Below are positions 1 to 6,245 of a DNA stretch of 7,295 nucleotides, one piece after another; positions within the stretch are counted from its first letter, which is position 1; every line of letters begins with the position of its first letter. The notes under the pieces are model-generated. The model had not been told where the DNA came from, did no database searches, and was given only the letters and a program-made list of their open reading frames with translations. This DNA comes from Wenzhouxiangella sp. (lineage in GTDB: Bacteria; Pseudomonadota; Gammaproteobacteria; Xanthomonadales; Wenzhouxiangellaceae), in NCBI GenBank assembly GCA_007116585.1, contig SKIE01000210.1:1-7295 (forward strand), written 5' to 3'. The translations under genes were made by a program, and so were the position numbers.

Positions 1-663
1 CTGGGAGAAAGCGGCCTGTGGCACCCGTCCCACGGTTTATGGGTGCGCAGCGGTGATGAGTTTCTCAACGTCCAGCAGTTGCGGCTGGGCAGAATTCCTA
101 CCGACATCAATCTGTTCCGCTTCGACGCCGACGGCGGAATCAGCGAACACGTGGAGGCCCGGGAAGCCACGGTGCTGCCGGACGGGCGCTGGCAGATGGA
201 GTCGGTGACAGTGCGCCGCTATGACGAGCAGCGAACGTTTGATGCCCGTAGTGAAACCGAGATGCTGTGGGATTCTTTCCTGTCAACGCGCCAGCTTGAG
301 TTGCTGCTCCGTCCCCCGGCCAGTCTGGCGCTGACGGATCTGTGGCGCTACGTTGAAGGGTTGCGTGCCCGGGGGCAGGAATTTGCCGAATTCGAAATGG
401 TGCTGTGGCGCCGGCTCGCCCTGCCGCTGGCCTGTCTCGGCATGGTCCTGGCCGCGATGGCAACGGCCGCGGTACCGCTGAAGAGCCGTGCGGTCAGTGT
501 GCGAATTGTCGCGGCCCTGACTCTGGGGCTTGGGTTTCAGCTGGCGGGGGAACTCACGGCCTATCTTGGTTTGGTGATGGCGCTTCCGGTGATTCCGGTT
601 GCGCTGGGACCACCGCTGTTGCTGGCCGCTCTGGCGTGGTGGTTATTGAGTCGGTCGCGCTGA
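1..663 (+). CDS. lptG: LptG, permease of the lipopolysaccharide export ABC transporter (5' end missing)
   Basis: LptG and LptF form the inner-membrane core of the LptB2FG transporter, which extracts LPS and passes it to the LptC-LptA bridge. The reading frame is open from base 1, leaving 220 residues; the family is usually about 355, so roughly the first 135 (N-terminal membrane segments and the start of the periplasmic jellyroll domain) lie outside. The visible N-terminal half is the periplasmic beta-rich domain, opening with GLWHPSHGLWVRSGDEFLNV, a pattern typical of LptG. A cytoplasmic stretch EMVLWRRLALPLA follows, then three hydrophobic helices at about fragment residues 138-157, 165-188 and 192-216, ending in LLSRSR. 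lptG normally follows lptF, which would lie to the left. The gene ends inside a perfect hairpin. Family assignment is by motif and topology; LptF is the main alternative but fits less well. Confidence 0.93.
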   Translation: MGESGLWHPSHGLWVRSGDEFLNVQQLRLGRIPTDINLFRFDADGGISEHVEAREATVLPDGRWQMESVTVRRYDEQRTFDARSETEMLWDSFLSTRQLELLLRPPASLALTDLWRYVEGLRARGQEFAEFEMVLWRRLALPLACLGMVLAAMATAAVPLKSRAVSVRIVAALTLGLGFQLAGELTAYLGLVMALPVIPVALGPPLLLAALAWWLLSRSR

Positions 664-687
664 ACCGGTGGCGTCACCGGTTCAGCG
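658..687. terminator. Perfect 13-bp hairpin at the convergent lptG/HiPIP junction
   Basis: Arms 658-670 and 675-687 are exact reverse complements (CGCTGAACCGGTG against CACCGGTTCAGCG) around a 4-base loop GCGT. The lptG stop codon (661-663) lies in the left arm. The element stands between two convergent genes, so it could end transcripts from both sides. Neither side carries a clear run of T after the stem, so it is not a textbook intrinsic terminator; it may instead protect mRNA 3' ends from exonucleases. The structure is seen directly; the function is inferred. Confidence 0.6.
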
Positions 688-712
688 GCTAGTGGCTATT
701 AGTGGTTGAATA

Positions 713-1051
713 TCAGCGCTGACGCGCCACCCACGCGTTGCACCAGCCTTCGTTGGCCACCTGCTTGCCGGGGAAAATGCTGCACCCCATCCATTCAGCG
801 GACGTGTCTCCCTGGGCCAGCTGGCAGTTGGCACAGATTTGCCCCTCTTCAAACCGCGGGTAGGCTGACTGATCCACTTCGCTGTAGTGATGGACGTAGC
901 CCAGCGCCTTAGCCTGCGCGCTGTCAGGGTCCAGGATATTGTCTTCGGCCCACGCGGTACCGGCGGACATGCGGGTGATGGCGGGCAGGAGCAGGGCCAG
1001 CGAGCCGGCGCCGGCGATGCGGAACAAATCACGACGTGAACATTGCTTCAT
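713..1051 (-). CDS. High-potential iron-sulfur protein (HiPIP) with Tat signal peptide
   Basis: HiPIPs are small soluble periplasmic [4Fe-4S] proteins that carry single electrons, often between the cytochrome bc1 complex and a photosynthetic reaction centre or terminal oxidase. This 112-residue product has a twin-arginine signal: SRRDLFR at residues 5-11, a hydrophobic segment to about 26 and likely cleavage after AWA (residue 35). The mature part of about 77 residues has the four cluster cysteines C73, C76, C90 and C104 (spacing C-x2-C-x13-C-x13-C) in the family context CANCQLAQG, WMGCSIFPGKQV and GWCNAWV. Tat export fits a protein whose cluster is inserted before export. The ATG at 1051 is chosen over an upstream in-frame start at 1111 because GAGGAGA (complement of 1060-1066) lies 8 nt before it and the Tat motif begins right after. 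It stands alone, with no adjacent electron-transfer gene, so its partner cannot be named. Confidence 0.93.
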   Translation of the reverse strand: MKQCSRRDLFRIAGAGSLALLLPAITRMSAGTAWAEDNILDPDSAQAKALGYVHHYSEVDQSAYPRFEEGQICANCQLAQGDTSAEWMGCSIFPGKQVANEGWCNAWVARQR

Positions 1052-1129
1052 AAGTAGACTCTCCTCATTGAGTGTTGTGGTCGGCTCTCCGACCCGGGAA
1101 TAGAGTATCAAGCCCCGTACTAGTTCACT
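1052..1129. other. Divergent intergenic region between HiPIP and the AlkB-like gene
   Basis: These 78 bases must hold the start signals for HiPIP and probably those of the dioxygenase. Apart from the HiPIP ribosome binding site I see only weak matches to -10 elements (for example TAGAGT at 1101-1106 on the plus strand) with no well-placed -35 partner, and no operator-like inverted repeat. No shared regulation can be claimed. Confidence 0.35.
1060..1066 (-). promoter_or_regulatory. Strong ribosome binding site deciding the HiPIP start
   Basis: The minus strand reads GAGGAGA, a good match to the anti-Shine-Dalgarno complement, 8 nt before the ATG at 1051. It supports the short form of the protein starting MKQCSRRD rather than one starting 20 codons upstream, which would put extra residues ahead of the twin-arginine signal. 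Confidence 0.75.
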
Positions 1130-1744
1130 GTGAAGCTTTCTTCCTCTCCCGAGCCGGCTCAGACGGTGCGTCTGGCCCCGAACGGGCTGGTCCGTTACTA
1201 CCCCGATTTCCTGTCACGAGCGGCGGCCGATCGGTCGCGAGTCGAACTGACACAGAAGCTGGCCTGGAAGCAGCTGCCGATCACGATGTTCGGCCGCCGG
1301 ATTCTTCAGCCGCGTCTGACTGCCTATTACGGTGACCCTGGCGCCGACTATCGTTATTCAGGCTTGCAGCTGCTGGCCCAACCATGGCCTGCAGCCCTCG
1401 CCGAGCTGCGTGATGCGGTGGCTGGCCAGATCGGCGAACGGTTCAACAGCGTGCTGTGCAATCTTTACCGTCATGGCAGGGACTACATGGGATGGCACGC
1501 CGACGATGAACCTGAGCTGGGGCCGGATCCGCTGATTGCCTCGGTGAGCCTTGGCGCCGAGCGACGATTTGCCCTGAAGCCGCGCGACGGGACGGCCGAT
1601 CGACAGGTTTTCGAGCTGGCCTCGGGCAGCCTGCTGATCATGAGTGGGGATTTGCAGCGCCACTGGCTGCATCAGTTGCCGCGCTCGCAGCTCGTCAACG
1701 AAGAGCGGATCAACCTGACGTTCCGCTGCGTTGTGAAGGCTTGA
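1130..1744 (+). CDS. AlkB-family 2-oxoglutarate/Fe(II) dioxygenase, ALKBH2/3-like
   Basis: AlkB-type enzymes remove alkyl groups such as 1-methyladenine and 3-methylcytosine from nucleic acids by oxidation, using Fe(II), O2 and 2-oxoglutarate. The 204-residue product carries the iron ligands H123 and D125 (MGWHADDE) and H181 (HWLHQLPRS). It also has the 2-oxoglutarate-binding arginines R193 and R199 in RINLTFR, with H181 to R193 spaced 12 residues as in human ALKBH2, and the N-x-Y element CNLYRHG at 110-116. The substrate-side segment FGRRILQPRLTAYYGD (54-69) also resembles the ALKBH2/3 branch more than E. coli AlkB. The start is the GTG at 1130; an in-frame stop lies at 1121-1123, so no longer form exists, and no clear Shine-Dalgarno sequence precedes it. 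It is a lone gene, divergent from HiPIP and convergent with xseB. No Ada box or SOS box is visible upstream. Whether DNA or RNA is the main substrate is not readable here. Confidence 0.9.
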   Translation: MKLSSSPEPAQTVRLAPNGLVRYYPDFLSRAAADRSRVELTQKLAWKQLPITMFGRRILQPRLTAYYGDPGADYRYSGLQLLAQPWPAALAELRDAVAGQIGERFNSVLCNLYRHGRDYMGWHADDEPELGPDPLIASVSLGAERRFALKPRDGTADRQVFELASGSLLIMSGDLQRHWLHQLPRSQLVNEERINLTFRCVVKA

Positions 1745-1754
1745 TTTCTGTTGC

Positions 1755-1764
1755 GCGTTAACGC
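1755..1764. repeat. 10-bp perfect palindrome at the alkB-like/xseB convergent junction
   Basis: GCGTTAACGC is its own reverse complement and its central TTAA contains the stop codon of xseB (complement of 1758-1760). Only 13 bases separate the two convergent genes. With no loop it is a poor hairpin, and no T-tract follows, so it is recorded as a symmetric element without assigned function; it could also be chance. Confidence 0.3.
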
Positions 1765-2018
1765 TCGCCGGGTTCGGGCTCGAACGGCTGCTTGGAGCTT
1801 GGATCGTCGGGGTCAGACAGCAGGGAAACGGTATGGCGGGCTTCCTCCAGCATGCGGTGACATTGCCGGCTGAGCCCTACGCCGCGCTCGAAGTGCTGCA
1901 ATGAATCCTGCAGGGACAATTCACCATTTTCAAGCTTTTCGACAAGTTCTTCGAGTTCGTTGATGGATGACTCGAAATCTACGGTAGCCGGAGCTTCGGG
2001 TGTGTGATCTTCTTCCAT
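1758..2018 (-). CDS. xseB: Exodeoxyribonuclease VII small subunit
   Basis: XseB is the small helical subunit of exonuclease VII, several copies of which bind one XseA catalytic subunit; the complex degrades single-stranded DNA in both directions to short oligonucleotides. The 86-residue length is normal. The core at residues 14-69 is the family signature: FESSINELEELVEKLENG (15-32), then ELSLQDSLQHFERGVGLSRQC, then a helix ending near HTVSLL. Both ends are acidic and proline-rich and look unstructured. The ATG at 2018 has only a weak upstream ribosome-binding sequence. It lies 33 nt after tilS on the same strand, probably the last gene of the gluQ-accA-tilS-xseB run. In many Gammaproteobacteria xseB is followed by ispA and dxs; here it is followed by a convergent gene instead. 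xseA is not in the window. Confidence 0.93.
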   Translation of the reverse strand: MEEDHTPEAPATVDFESSINELEELVEKLENGELSLQDSLQHFERGVGLSRQCHRMLEEARHTVSLLSDPDDPSSKQPFEPEPGER

Positions 2019-2051
2019 GCGCCAAAGTGTAGCGCAAGGCGATGATGTTGG

Positions 2052-3386
2052 TCAGCGCCGTGTGACGACCGCGTCTCGAAGCTCGGAGCGCCAGACCAGT
2101 TGTGTCGAGCGAGTCTGGAGGTATTCGGCAAACGCAGCGTCGAGCCATTGGTCTCCGATCGCAACCAGCTTTTCATTCAGCCACAGGCGCGGCCAATGCG
2201 TGCGCTGCCATGGAGGTACGCCTCTGTCAGCCAGCAGCTTTTTCACCTGTTGCCGGCCCAGCTCGGGTCGGCAGCAGAGCCGTTCACCGGCCAGGCCCGA
2301 CCGAACCGACAGGTCAAGCGCAGGCGGCGGCGAGGAAAAAGCAAGACGGCCGACGCGCCCGGGCAGGGTCAACGGCTGCTGCCCGTCCCAGTCGATGTGC
2401 CAGGGTCCCATCCCGTCGTGCGCTGGATCCAGCCAGATGGCATCGGCGTGACGGCGCAGCACGCCGTCATCCCATCGCAATTCCGGTTGGCGGTCCTTTT
2501 CAGCCTGGGCTATCTGGCGCAAAAACTCATCCAGACGGGCGCCAGGCGGCGGGGCGTGACCGCGCCCCAGGCACCAGTTCCGAAGGGCTTCCGCGCGACG
2601 GAAGCGATCAATTTCGAGCAAGACAGGAAGTGCGAGGCTCGGCCCGGCCTGCTCGGCGGCCTGAACATCGCGCGTTGCGACGTCGGTCAATACGCCGGCC
2701 GCCGAACGGTTGAGTCGAGCGCTTCTGACGAATCCGTTGACGTAGCCCGGAAAACGCTCCTGCAGCAGCGGCATGACTTCATGCCGGAGAAAGTTCCGGT
2801 CCATGCTCATCAAGTCATTGGCAGGATCATGACAGGCAGTCAGGCCGTGTGCCTTGAGGTATCGGTCGATGTGTTGCCGCCGCCAGTGCAGGGCAGGGCG
2901 CATCAGCCAGCCATTGCCGAAGCGCCTTCGGGGCGGTATGCCGCTCAGTCCGGCTGGTCCGGACCCGCGAATCAGGCGCAGCAGAAGGGTTTCGGCCACG
3001 TCGTCTGCGTGGTGGGCCGTCAGCAGCACCGAGCCTTTGCTGACATACGGTCGGAGCGCCGCATAGCGCGCGCGCCGAGCATTGGCCTCGATTGAACCCG
3101 TGCGGCGCACCTGAACGCGCTCCAGGCGACAATCGACGCCCAGGGCTGTGGCCATCGCCGCTGCCTGCTCGGCGCGGCGCCCGCTGCCCCGATCCAGCCC
3201 GTGATCGACATGCACCGCGAGCAGATCGCGTTGGTGTTCACAAGCGGCCAGCACGTGCAGCAGACAGATTGAATCCGGCCCGCCGCTGAAGGCGATCACC
3301 AGGCGTCCCTGACCGGGCCAGTGTTCGGGGGTGGGTTCGAGGGCCAGGCTCGAACCCCGGGCGTTGTCAGGACTGGTCGAAGGCAC
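2052..3386 (-). CDS. tilS: tRNA(Ile)-lysidine synthase
   Basis: TilS attaches lysine to C34 of the CAU anticodon of minor tRNA-Ile, using ATP. This gives lysidine, which switches the tRNA from Met to Ile charging and AUA decoding; it is essential in most bacteria. The 444-residue product has the PP-loop ATPase motif SGGPDS at 34-39, HVDHGL at 59-64, the conserved EANARRARY at 100-108, [20 protein letters not shown] at 122-141 and GLSGI at 146-150. DPAND-x4[13 protein letters not shown] (187-208) follows. The C-terminal part, from about residue 350 ([12 protein letters not shown], then [15 protein letters not shown]), matches the TilS C-terminal tRNA-binding domain, so the gene is full length. 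The start is a GTG 20 nt inside the end of accA; no other ATG/GTG/TTG occurs before the PP-loop except a GTG too close to it. The overlap suggests coupled translation. The N-terminus before the PP-loop is about 15 residues longer than in E. coli. Confidence 0.95.
   Translation of the reverse strand: MPSTSPDNARGSSLALEPTPEHWPGQGRLVIAFSGGPDSICLLHVLAACEHQRDLLAVHVDHGLDRGSGRRAEQAAAMATALGVDCRLERVQVRRTGSIEANARRARYAALRPYVSKGSVLLTAHHADDVAETLLLRLIRGSGPAGLSGIPPRRRFGNGWLMRPALHWRRQHIDRYLKAHGLTACHDPANDLMSMDRNFLRHEVMPLLQERFPGYVNGFVRSARLNRSAAGVLTDVATRDVQAAEQAGPSLALPVLLEIDRFRRAEALRNWCLGRGHAPPPGARLDEFLRQIAQAEKDRQPELRWDDGVLRRHADAIWLDPAHDGMGPWHIDWDGQQPLTLPGRVGRLAFSSPPPALDLSVRSGLAGERLCCRPELGRQQVKKLLADRGVPPWQRTHWPRLWLNEKLVAIGDQWLDAAFAEYLQTRSTQLVWRSELRDAVVTRR
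3333..3357. repeat. 9-bp perfect inverted repeat just after the accA stop, inside the tilS 5' end
   Basis: GGGTTCGAG (3333-3341) and CTCGAACCC (3349-3357) are exact reverse complements around a 7-base loop. In the minus-strand transcript the hairpin begins 9 nt after the accA stop codon and covers tilS codons of about 10-18. No T-run follows. It could slow ribosomes, mark an RNA 3' end or lower tilS expression relative to accA, or be chance in GC-rich coding sequence. The repeat is seen; the role is inferred. Confidence 0.4.
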
Positions 3387-4326
3387 CGGCGGCCATCAGC
3401 CGGTCGTAGCGCTCGGCCAGCAGATCTTCCGGGGATTTGCGGCAGAGCACCTCGGTCTGGGCGATCAAGGTTTCGCGGATCAGGACGGCCACGCCCTGCG
3501 GGTTTCGGTGTGCGCCGCCGGCCGGCTCCTTGATGACCTTGTCGATCAGGCCCAGCGCCTTCAGCCGCGGCGCGGTCAGGCCGAGCGCCTCGGCCGCGGT
3601 AGACGCGCGCTCGGCGTCTTTCCACAATATGGAGGCACAGCCTTCCGGCGAGATGACGCTGTAGATGGCGTACCGCAGCATGTTGGTGCGATCGCCAACC
3701 CCAATCGCGAGTGCACCGCCGGAGCCACCTTCGCCAATGACGTTGCAGATGATCGGAACCGGCAAGCGGGCCATGAAAGCCAGATTGCGCGCGATGGCCT
3801 CGGACTGGCCGCGCTCTTCCGCGCCTACACCGGGGTAGGCGCCGGGCGTATCGATAAACGTGACCACGGGCAGGCGGAAGCGGCCGGCCATCTGCATCAG
3901 GCGCAACGCCTTGCGATAGCCTTCCGGGCGCGGCATGCCGAAATTACGCCGGACTTTCTCGCGGGTATCGCGCCCTTTCTGGTGGCCGATGATGACGAAA
4001 CTACGGCCGTCGAGTTCGCCCAGCCCGGCCACGATGGCCGGATCGTCAGCAAAGCTTCGATCACCATGCAACTCCTCGAAGCGATCGAAAATCATGGCGA
4101 CGTAGTCAAGCGTGTATGGCCGCTCAGGATGTCTGGCCAGCTGGGAAATTTGCCAGTCGCTCAGCTCGGCGAAGATCGCCTCGGTGCGCTCACGGCACTT
4201 CTCTTCGAGCCGCCGGATCTCTTCTTCGATGTTGAATGCATTGTCGGTATCGACATTGCGCAACTCCCGGATCTTGGCTTCCAATTCCGCAATTGGCTGC
4301 TCGAAGTCGAGATAATTCGGGGGCAT
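3367..4326 (-). CDS. accA: Acetyl-CoA carboxylase carboxyltransferase subunit alpha
   Basis: AccA and AccD form the A2D2 carboxyltransferase, which moves the carboxyl group from carboxybiotin on AccB to acetyl-CoA, making malonyl-CoA for fatty-acid synthesis in the cytoplasm. The product is 319 residues, equal in length to E. coli AccA. Visible features are the N-terminal helices starting [16 protein letters not shown] (4-19), [10 protein letters not shown] (66-75), GHQKGRDT (114-121), [18 protein letters not shown] (127-144) and [20 protein letters not shown] (159-178). They continue with [15 protein letters not shown] (198-212), [13 protein letters not shown] (225-237) and HRNP (273-276). 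The glycine-rich oxyanion-type loops of the crotonase fold are all present. It lies 25 nt after gluQ and overlaps tilS by 20 nt. No strong Shine-Dalgarno sequence precedes the ATG, which is unusual for a highly translated subunit and may point to coupling with gluQ. AccD is elsewhere, as is usual. Confidence 0.97.
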   Translation of the reverse strand: MPPNYLDFEQPIAELEAKIRELRNVDTDNAFNIEEEIRRLEEKCRERTEAIFAELSDWQISQLARHPERPYTLDYVAMIFDRFEELHGDRSFADDPAIVAGLGELDGRSFVIIGHQKGRDTREKVRRNFGMPRPEGYRKALRLMQMAGRFRLPVVTFIDTPGAYPGVGAEERGQSEAIARNLAFMARLPVPIICNVIGEGGSGGALAIGVGDRTNMLRYAIYSVISPEGCASILWKDAERASTAAEALGLTAPRLKALGLIDKVIKEPAGGAHRNPQGVAVLIRETLIAQTEVLCRKSPEDLLAERYDRLMAAGAFDQS

Positions 4327-4351
4327 GAGGCAGTGAACAGACAGTGGACGA

Positions 4352-5299
4352 TCAGCGTGGAGTATAGCGCTCGACTCGCCCCCCTTGCACGGTCACAGGT
4401 ACGTCTGGAATTCGGGCCGGATTCCAGTGCTTAACGGCCCAGCGCCAGCAGGCATCCAGTGACAGCACCTCGTCCGGCGGCGCGTGTCCCAGCACCTGCA
4501 GAGCGAGGCGCAGCGCCTGTTCGGGTTTTTGCCGGCTGACCGGGTCGTCGCCCAGTGACTTGCTGAGCTTGCGACCGGATGGATCAAGAATCAGCGGCAG
4601 GTGGAGGTAGGAGGGGGGTGTAAGGTTCAGGGCGCGGTGCAAGAGTATCTGGCGACCGGTCGAGTCGAGCAAATCACGGCCGCGCACGACCTGGGTCACG
4701 CCGTCGGCGGCATCGTCAACCACAACGGCCAGTTGATAGGCAACCAGCCCGTCGGCACGTCGAATCACGAAGTCGCCGCTTTGGCGGGACGGGCGCTGGG
4801 TCTGCTCACCGCAGGCCAGGTCGCTGAAACACACCTGCTCGTCATCGACCCGAAGACGTATGGAGCGCCCCGGTCGATCCGGCGGCAGTCCGTCGCGGCA
4901 GGTGCCCGGGTAGACGCCGCTGGCCGGGAGTTCGCGGCGCGAGCAGGCACATCGAAAGGCCTTGCCGGCATCCAGCAGTCGCTGGATTGCAGTTTGGTGG
5001 CGGGCCTGGTTGAGGCTCTGCCGCTGGGCCGGCTGATCCGGCACAAGCCCGAATCGGGCGAGTGTGTGCAGCTGCCTTTCAGCCGCGCCTTTCACTTCGC
5101 GCGGAGGGTCAATGTCCTCGATGCGGATCAGCCAGGAACCGCCCGAGGCGCGGGCGTGAAGGAAACTGCCGACTGCAGCCACCAGTGATCCAAAATGCAG
5201 GTCGCCGGTTGGTGATGGCGCGAACCGCCCGACCGGCTTGCGGTCATAGGGCTGGTTGCCGGGTGCAGCTTGCTTGGAATCCCGCGCTGGCGGACACAT
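4352..5299 (-). CDS. gluQ: Glutamyl-Q tRNA(Asp) synthetase
   Basis: GluQRS (YadB) is a shortened GluRS-like class I synthetase without an anticodon-binding domain. It activates glutamate and places it on queuosine at position 34 of tRNA-Asp rather than on the 3' end. The 315-residue protein has [16 protein letters not shown] (24-39, with the HIGH-type HFGS), the conserved [10 protein letters not shown] (59-68), and a zinc site C117, C119, Y130, C134 with the spacing known for the E. coli enzyme. [16 protein letters not shown] (209-224) and the KMSKS-type KLSKS (244-248) follow. Length around 300, with no C-terminal anticodon domain, separates it from true GltX (about 470). The ATG at 5299 gives about 16 more N-terminal residues than E. 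coli; no other usual start lies before the HFGS motif. It heads the gluQ-accA-tilS-xseB run; in many relatives gluQ follows dksA instead. Its start codon lies under the candidate htpX promoter. Confidence 0.95.
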   Translation of the reverse strand: MCPPARDSKQAAPGNQPYDRKPVGRFAPSPTGDLHFGSLVAAVGSFLHARASGGSWLIRIEDIDPPREVKGAAERQLHTLARFGLVPDQPAQRQSLNQARHQTAIQRLLDAGKAFRCACSRRELPASGVYPGTCRDGLPPDRPGRSIRLRVDDEQVCFSDLACGEQTQRPSRQSGDFVIRRADGLVAYQLAVVVDDAADGVTQVVRGRDLLDSTGRQILLHRALNLTPPSYLHLPLILDPSGRKLSKSLGDDPVSRQKPEQALRLALQVLGHAPPDEVLSLDACWRWAVKHWNPARIPDVPVTVQGGRVERYTPR

Positions 5300-5302
5300 A
5301 TT
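5274..5302 (+). promoter_or_regulatory. Candidate htpX promoter (sigma-70 and/or sigma-32-like)
   Basis: TTGGAA (5274-5279) and CATATT (5297-5302) are spaced exactly 17 bp and match the sigma-70 -35 and -10 consensus at 4 of 6 positions each. The same stretch can be read as a heat-shock promoter: CTTGGA (5273-5278), 15 bp, then ACACATAT (5294-5301), which fits CCCCATnT at all but two positions. This would start transcription near 5309, about 33 nt before the htpX ATG. htpX belongs to the sigma-32 regulon in E. coli. The match is by eye; the -10 element overlaps the gluQ start codon on the other strand. Confidence 0.4.
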
Positions 5303-5329
5303 CTTCAGCGACTTTCAGACATCAGCATA

Positions 5330-5335
5330 AGGAAG
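5330..5335 (+). promoter_or_regulatory. Ribosome binding site deciding the htpX start
   Basis: AGGAAG with the adjoining G (5330-5336 region) lies 6-7 nt before the ATG at 5342, followed by an A-rich spacer. It selects the start giving a 293-residue protein, the same length as E. coli HtpX, over an in-frame start at 5270 that would add 24 residues with no family resemblance and would begin upstream of the candidate promoter. Confidence 0.7.
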
Positions 5336-5341
5336 GAAAAA

Positions 5342-6223
5342 ATGCAGCGAATTCTGCTGTTTGTTGGCACCAATCTGGCAGTTCTGGTTGTGCTTGGCAT
5401 CGTGATGACGTTGCTCGAGCCATGGCTGGTGGCTCAGGGTATCAACGTCAATCATGCTGGGACCCTTTTATTTGCGCTTGTTTTTGGCATGGGCGGTGCT
5501 TTTATCTCCCTGCTGATGTCCAAGCGCATGGCGCTGATGAGCACGCGCGCCCGGATCATTGCCCAGCCATCCTCTCAAACCGAGCGCTGGCTGGTCGAGA
5601 CCGTGCAACGCCAGGCTCGCGAGAGCGGAATCGCGACACCCGAAGTGGCCATTTATGATGCACCGGAGCCGAACGCCTTCGCCACCGGGGCGTCGCGCAA
5701 CAAGTCGCTGGTTGCGGTCAGCACCGGGCTGCTGCGCAGCATGCGACCAAACGAAGTCGAGGCCGTGCTCGGTCATGAAGTGGCCCACGTAGCCAATGGC
5801 GATATGATCACTCTGACTCTCTTGCAGGGCGTGCTCAACACGTTTGTACTCCTGCTCTCGCGCATTCTCGGGCAAATCATCGACCGGGCCGTGTTCCGTT
5901 CTGACCGTATGTATGGTCCTGGATATTTCATCTCAGTAATTGTGCTGCAGATCGTTCTGGGCGTTCTGGCGAGCATGGTCGTCATGGCGTTCTCGCGCTG
6001 GCGCGAATTCCGGGCCGATGCCGGCGGTGCTCGTCTTGCCGGCCGGTCCAACATGATCGCCGCCCTGGAGCGTCTCAAGAGCAGTTCACAGCCCTCGCAG
6101 CTGCCCGAATCGGTCGAGGCGTTCGGCATCCGAGGCCGGGTCGGTGACGGTTTCCGCCGTCTGCTGATGAGCCATCCGCCGTTGGATGAGCGGATTCGTG
6201 CGCTGGCCGAAGGCGCCCGGTAA
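5342..6223 (+). CDS. htpX: HtpX, membrane-bound zinc metalloprotease of the heat-shock response
   Basis: HtpX is an M48-family inner-membrane protease that, with FtsH, helps clear misfolded membrane proteins. The 293-residue product has hydrophobic segments at about 4-25, 38-59, 155-177 and 195-217. The zinc-binding HEVAH lies at 145-149 within LGHEVAHVANGD, and the third ligand E222 is in SRWREFRADAGGA (218-230). The stretch PNAFATG (110-116) and the terminal MSHPPLDERIRAL (276-288) are both typical of the family. All catalytic elements are intact. It has a clear ribosome binding site and a candidate promoter that may be sigma-32-like. It is divergent from gluQ with a 42-bp gap, so its promoter must lie partly in gluQ, and its stop codon is 11 nt from that of the convergent FimX-like gene. 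It appears to be a single-gene transcript. Confidence 0.96.
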   Translation: MQRILLFVGTNLAVLVVLGIVMTLLEPWLVAQGINVNHAGTLLFALVFGMGGAFISLLMSKRMALMSTRARIIAQPSSQTERWLVETVQRQARESGIATPEVAIYDAPEPNAFATGASRNKSLVAVSTGLLRSMRPNEVEAVLGHEVAHVANGDMITLTLLQGVLNTFVLLLSRILGQIIDRAVFRSDRMYGPGYFISVIVLQIVLGVLASMVVMAFSRWREFRADAGGARLAGRSNMIAALERLKSSSQPSQLPESVEAFGIRGRVGDGFRRLLMSHPPLDERIRALAEGAR

Positions 6224-6245
6224 GCAGGCCTGGGTCAGGCCTGCT
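6223..6245. terminator. Perfect 10-bp hairpin at the htpX/FimX-like convergent junction
   Basis: AGCAGGCCTG (6223-6232) pairs exactly with CAGGCCTGCT (6236-6245) around the 3-base loop GGT. The last base of the htpX stop codon begins the left arm, and the stop codon of the opposing gene (complement of 6235-6237) sits at the loop/right arm, so the right arm also encodes its last residues. It can fold in either transcript, suggesting a shared bidirectional terminator or 3' end stabiliser. No T-run follows on either side, so intrinsic termination is not proven. Confidence 0.6.

Noticed and set aside
1052..1111. Longer HiPIP form starting at 1111
   Set aside because: It would put 20 extra residues before the twin-arginine signal and ignore the strong ribosome binding site before 1051.
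2100..3095. A 331-codon plus-strand frame opposite tilS
   Set aside because: It is antisense to an intact, motif-rich tilS, has low-complexity basic composition and no initiation signal; a shadow frame.
3333..3357. GGTTCGA-containing inverted repeat as a tRNA T-arm or phage attachment site
   Set aside because: The stem does not register with a T-arm around the TTCGA loop, there is no acceptor stem or CCA end, it lies inside the tilS frame, and no integrase is nearby.
3331..4434. A 367-codon open frame on the plus strand opposite accA
   Set aside because: It mirrors accA codons, has no recognisable domain, and no ribosome binding site. AccA on the other strand is conserved along its whole length. 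Long antisense frames are common in GC-rich genes.
4601..5188. A 195-codon plus-strand frame opposite gluQ
   Set aside because: It lies wholly within gluQ, whose zinc site and HFGS/KLSKS motifs are intact; no independent signals.
5270..5341. Longer HtpX form starting at 5270
   Set aside because: The extra 24 residues have no family counterpart, and a good ribosome binding site precedes the ATG at 5342, which gives the standard 293 residues.
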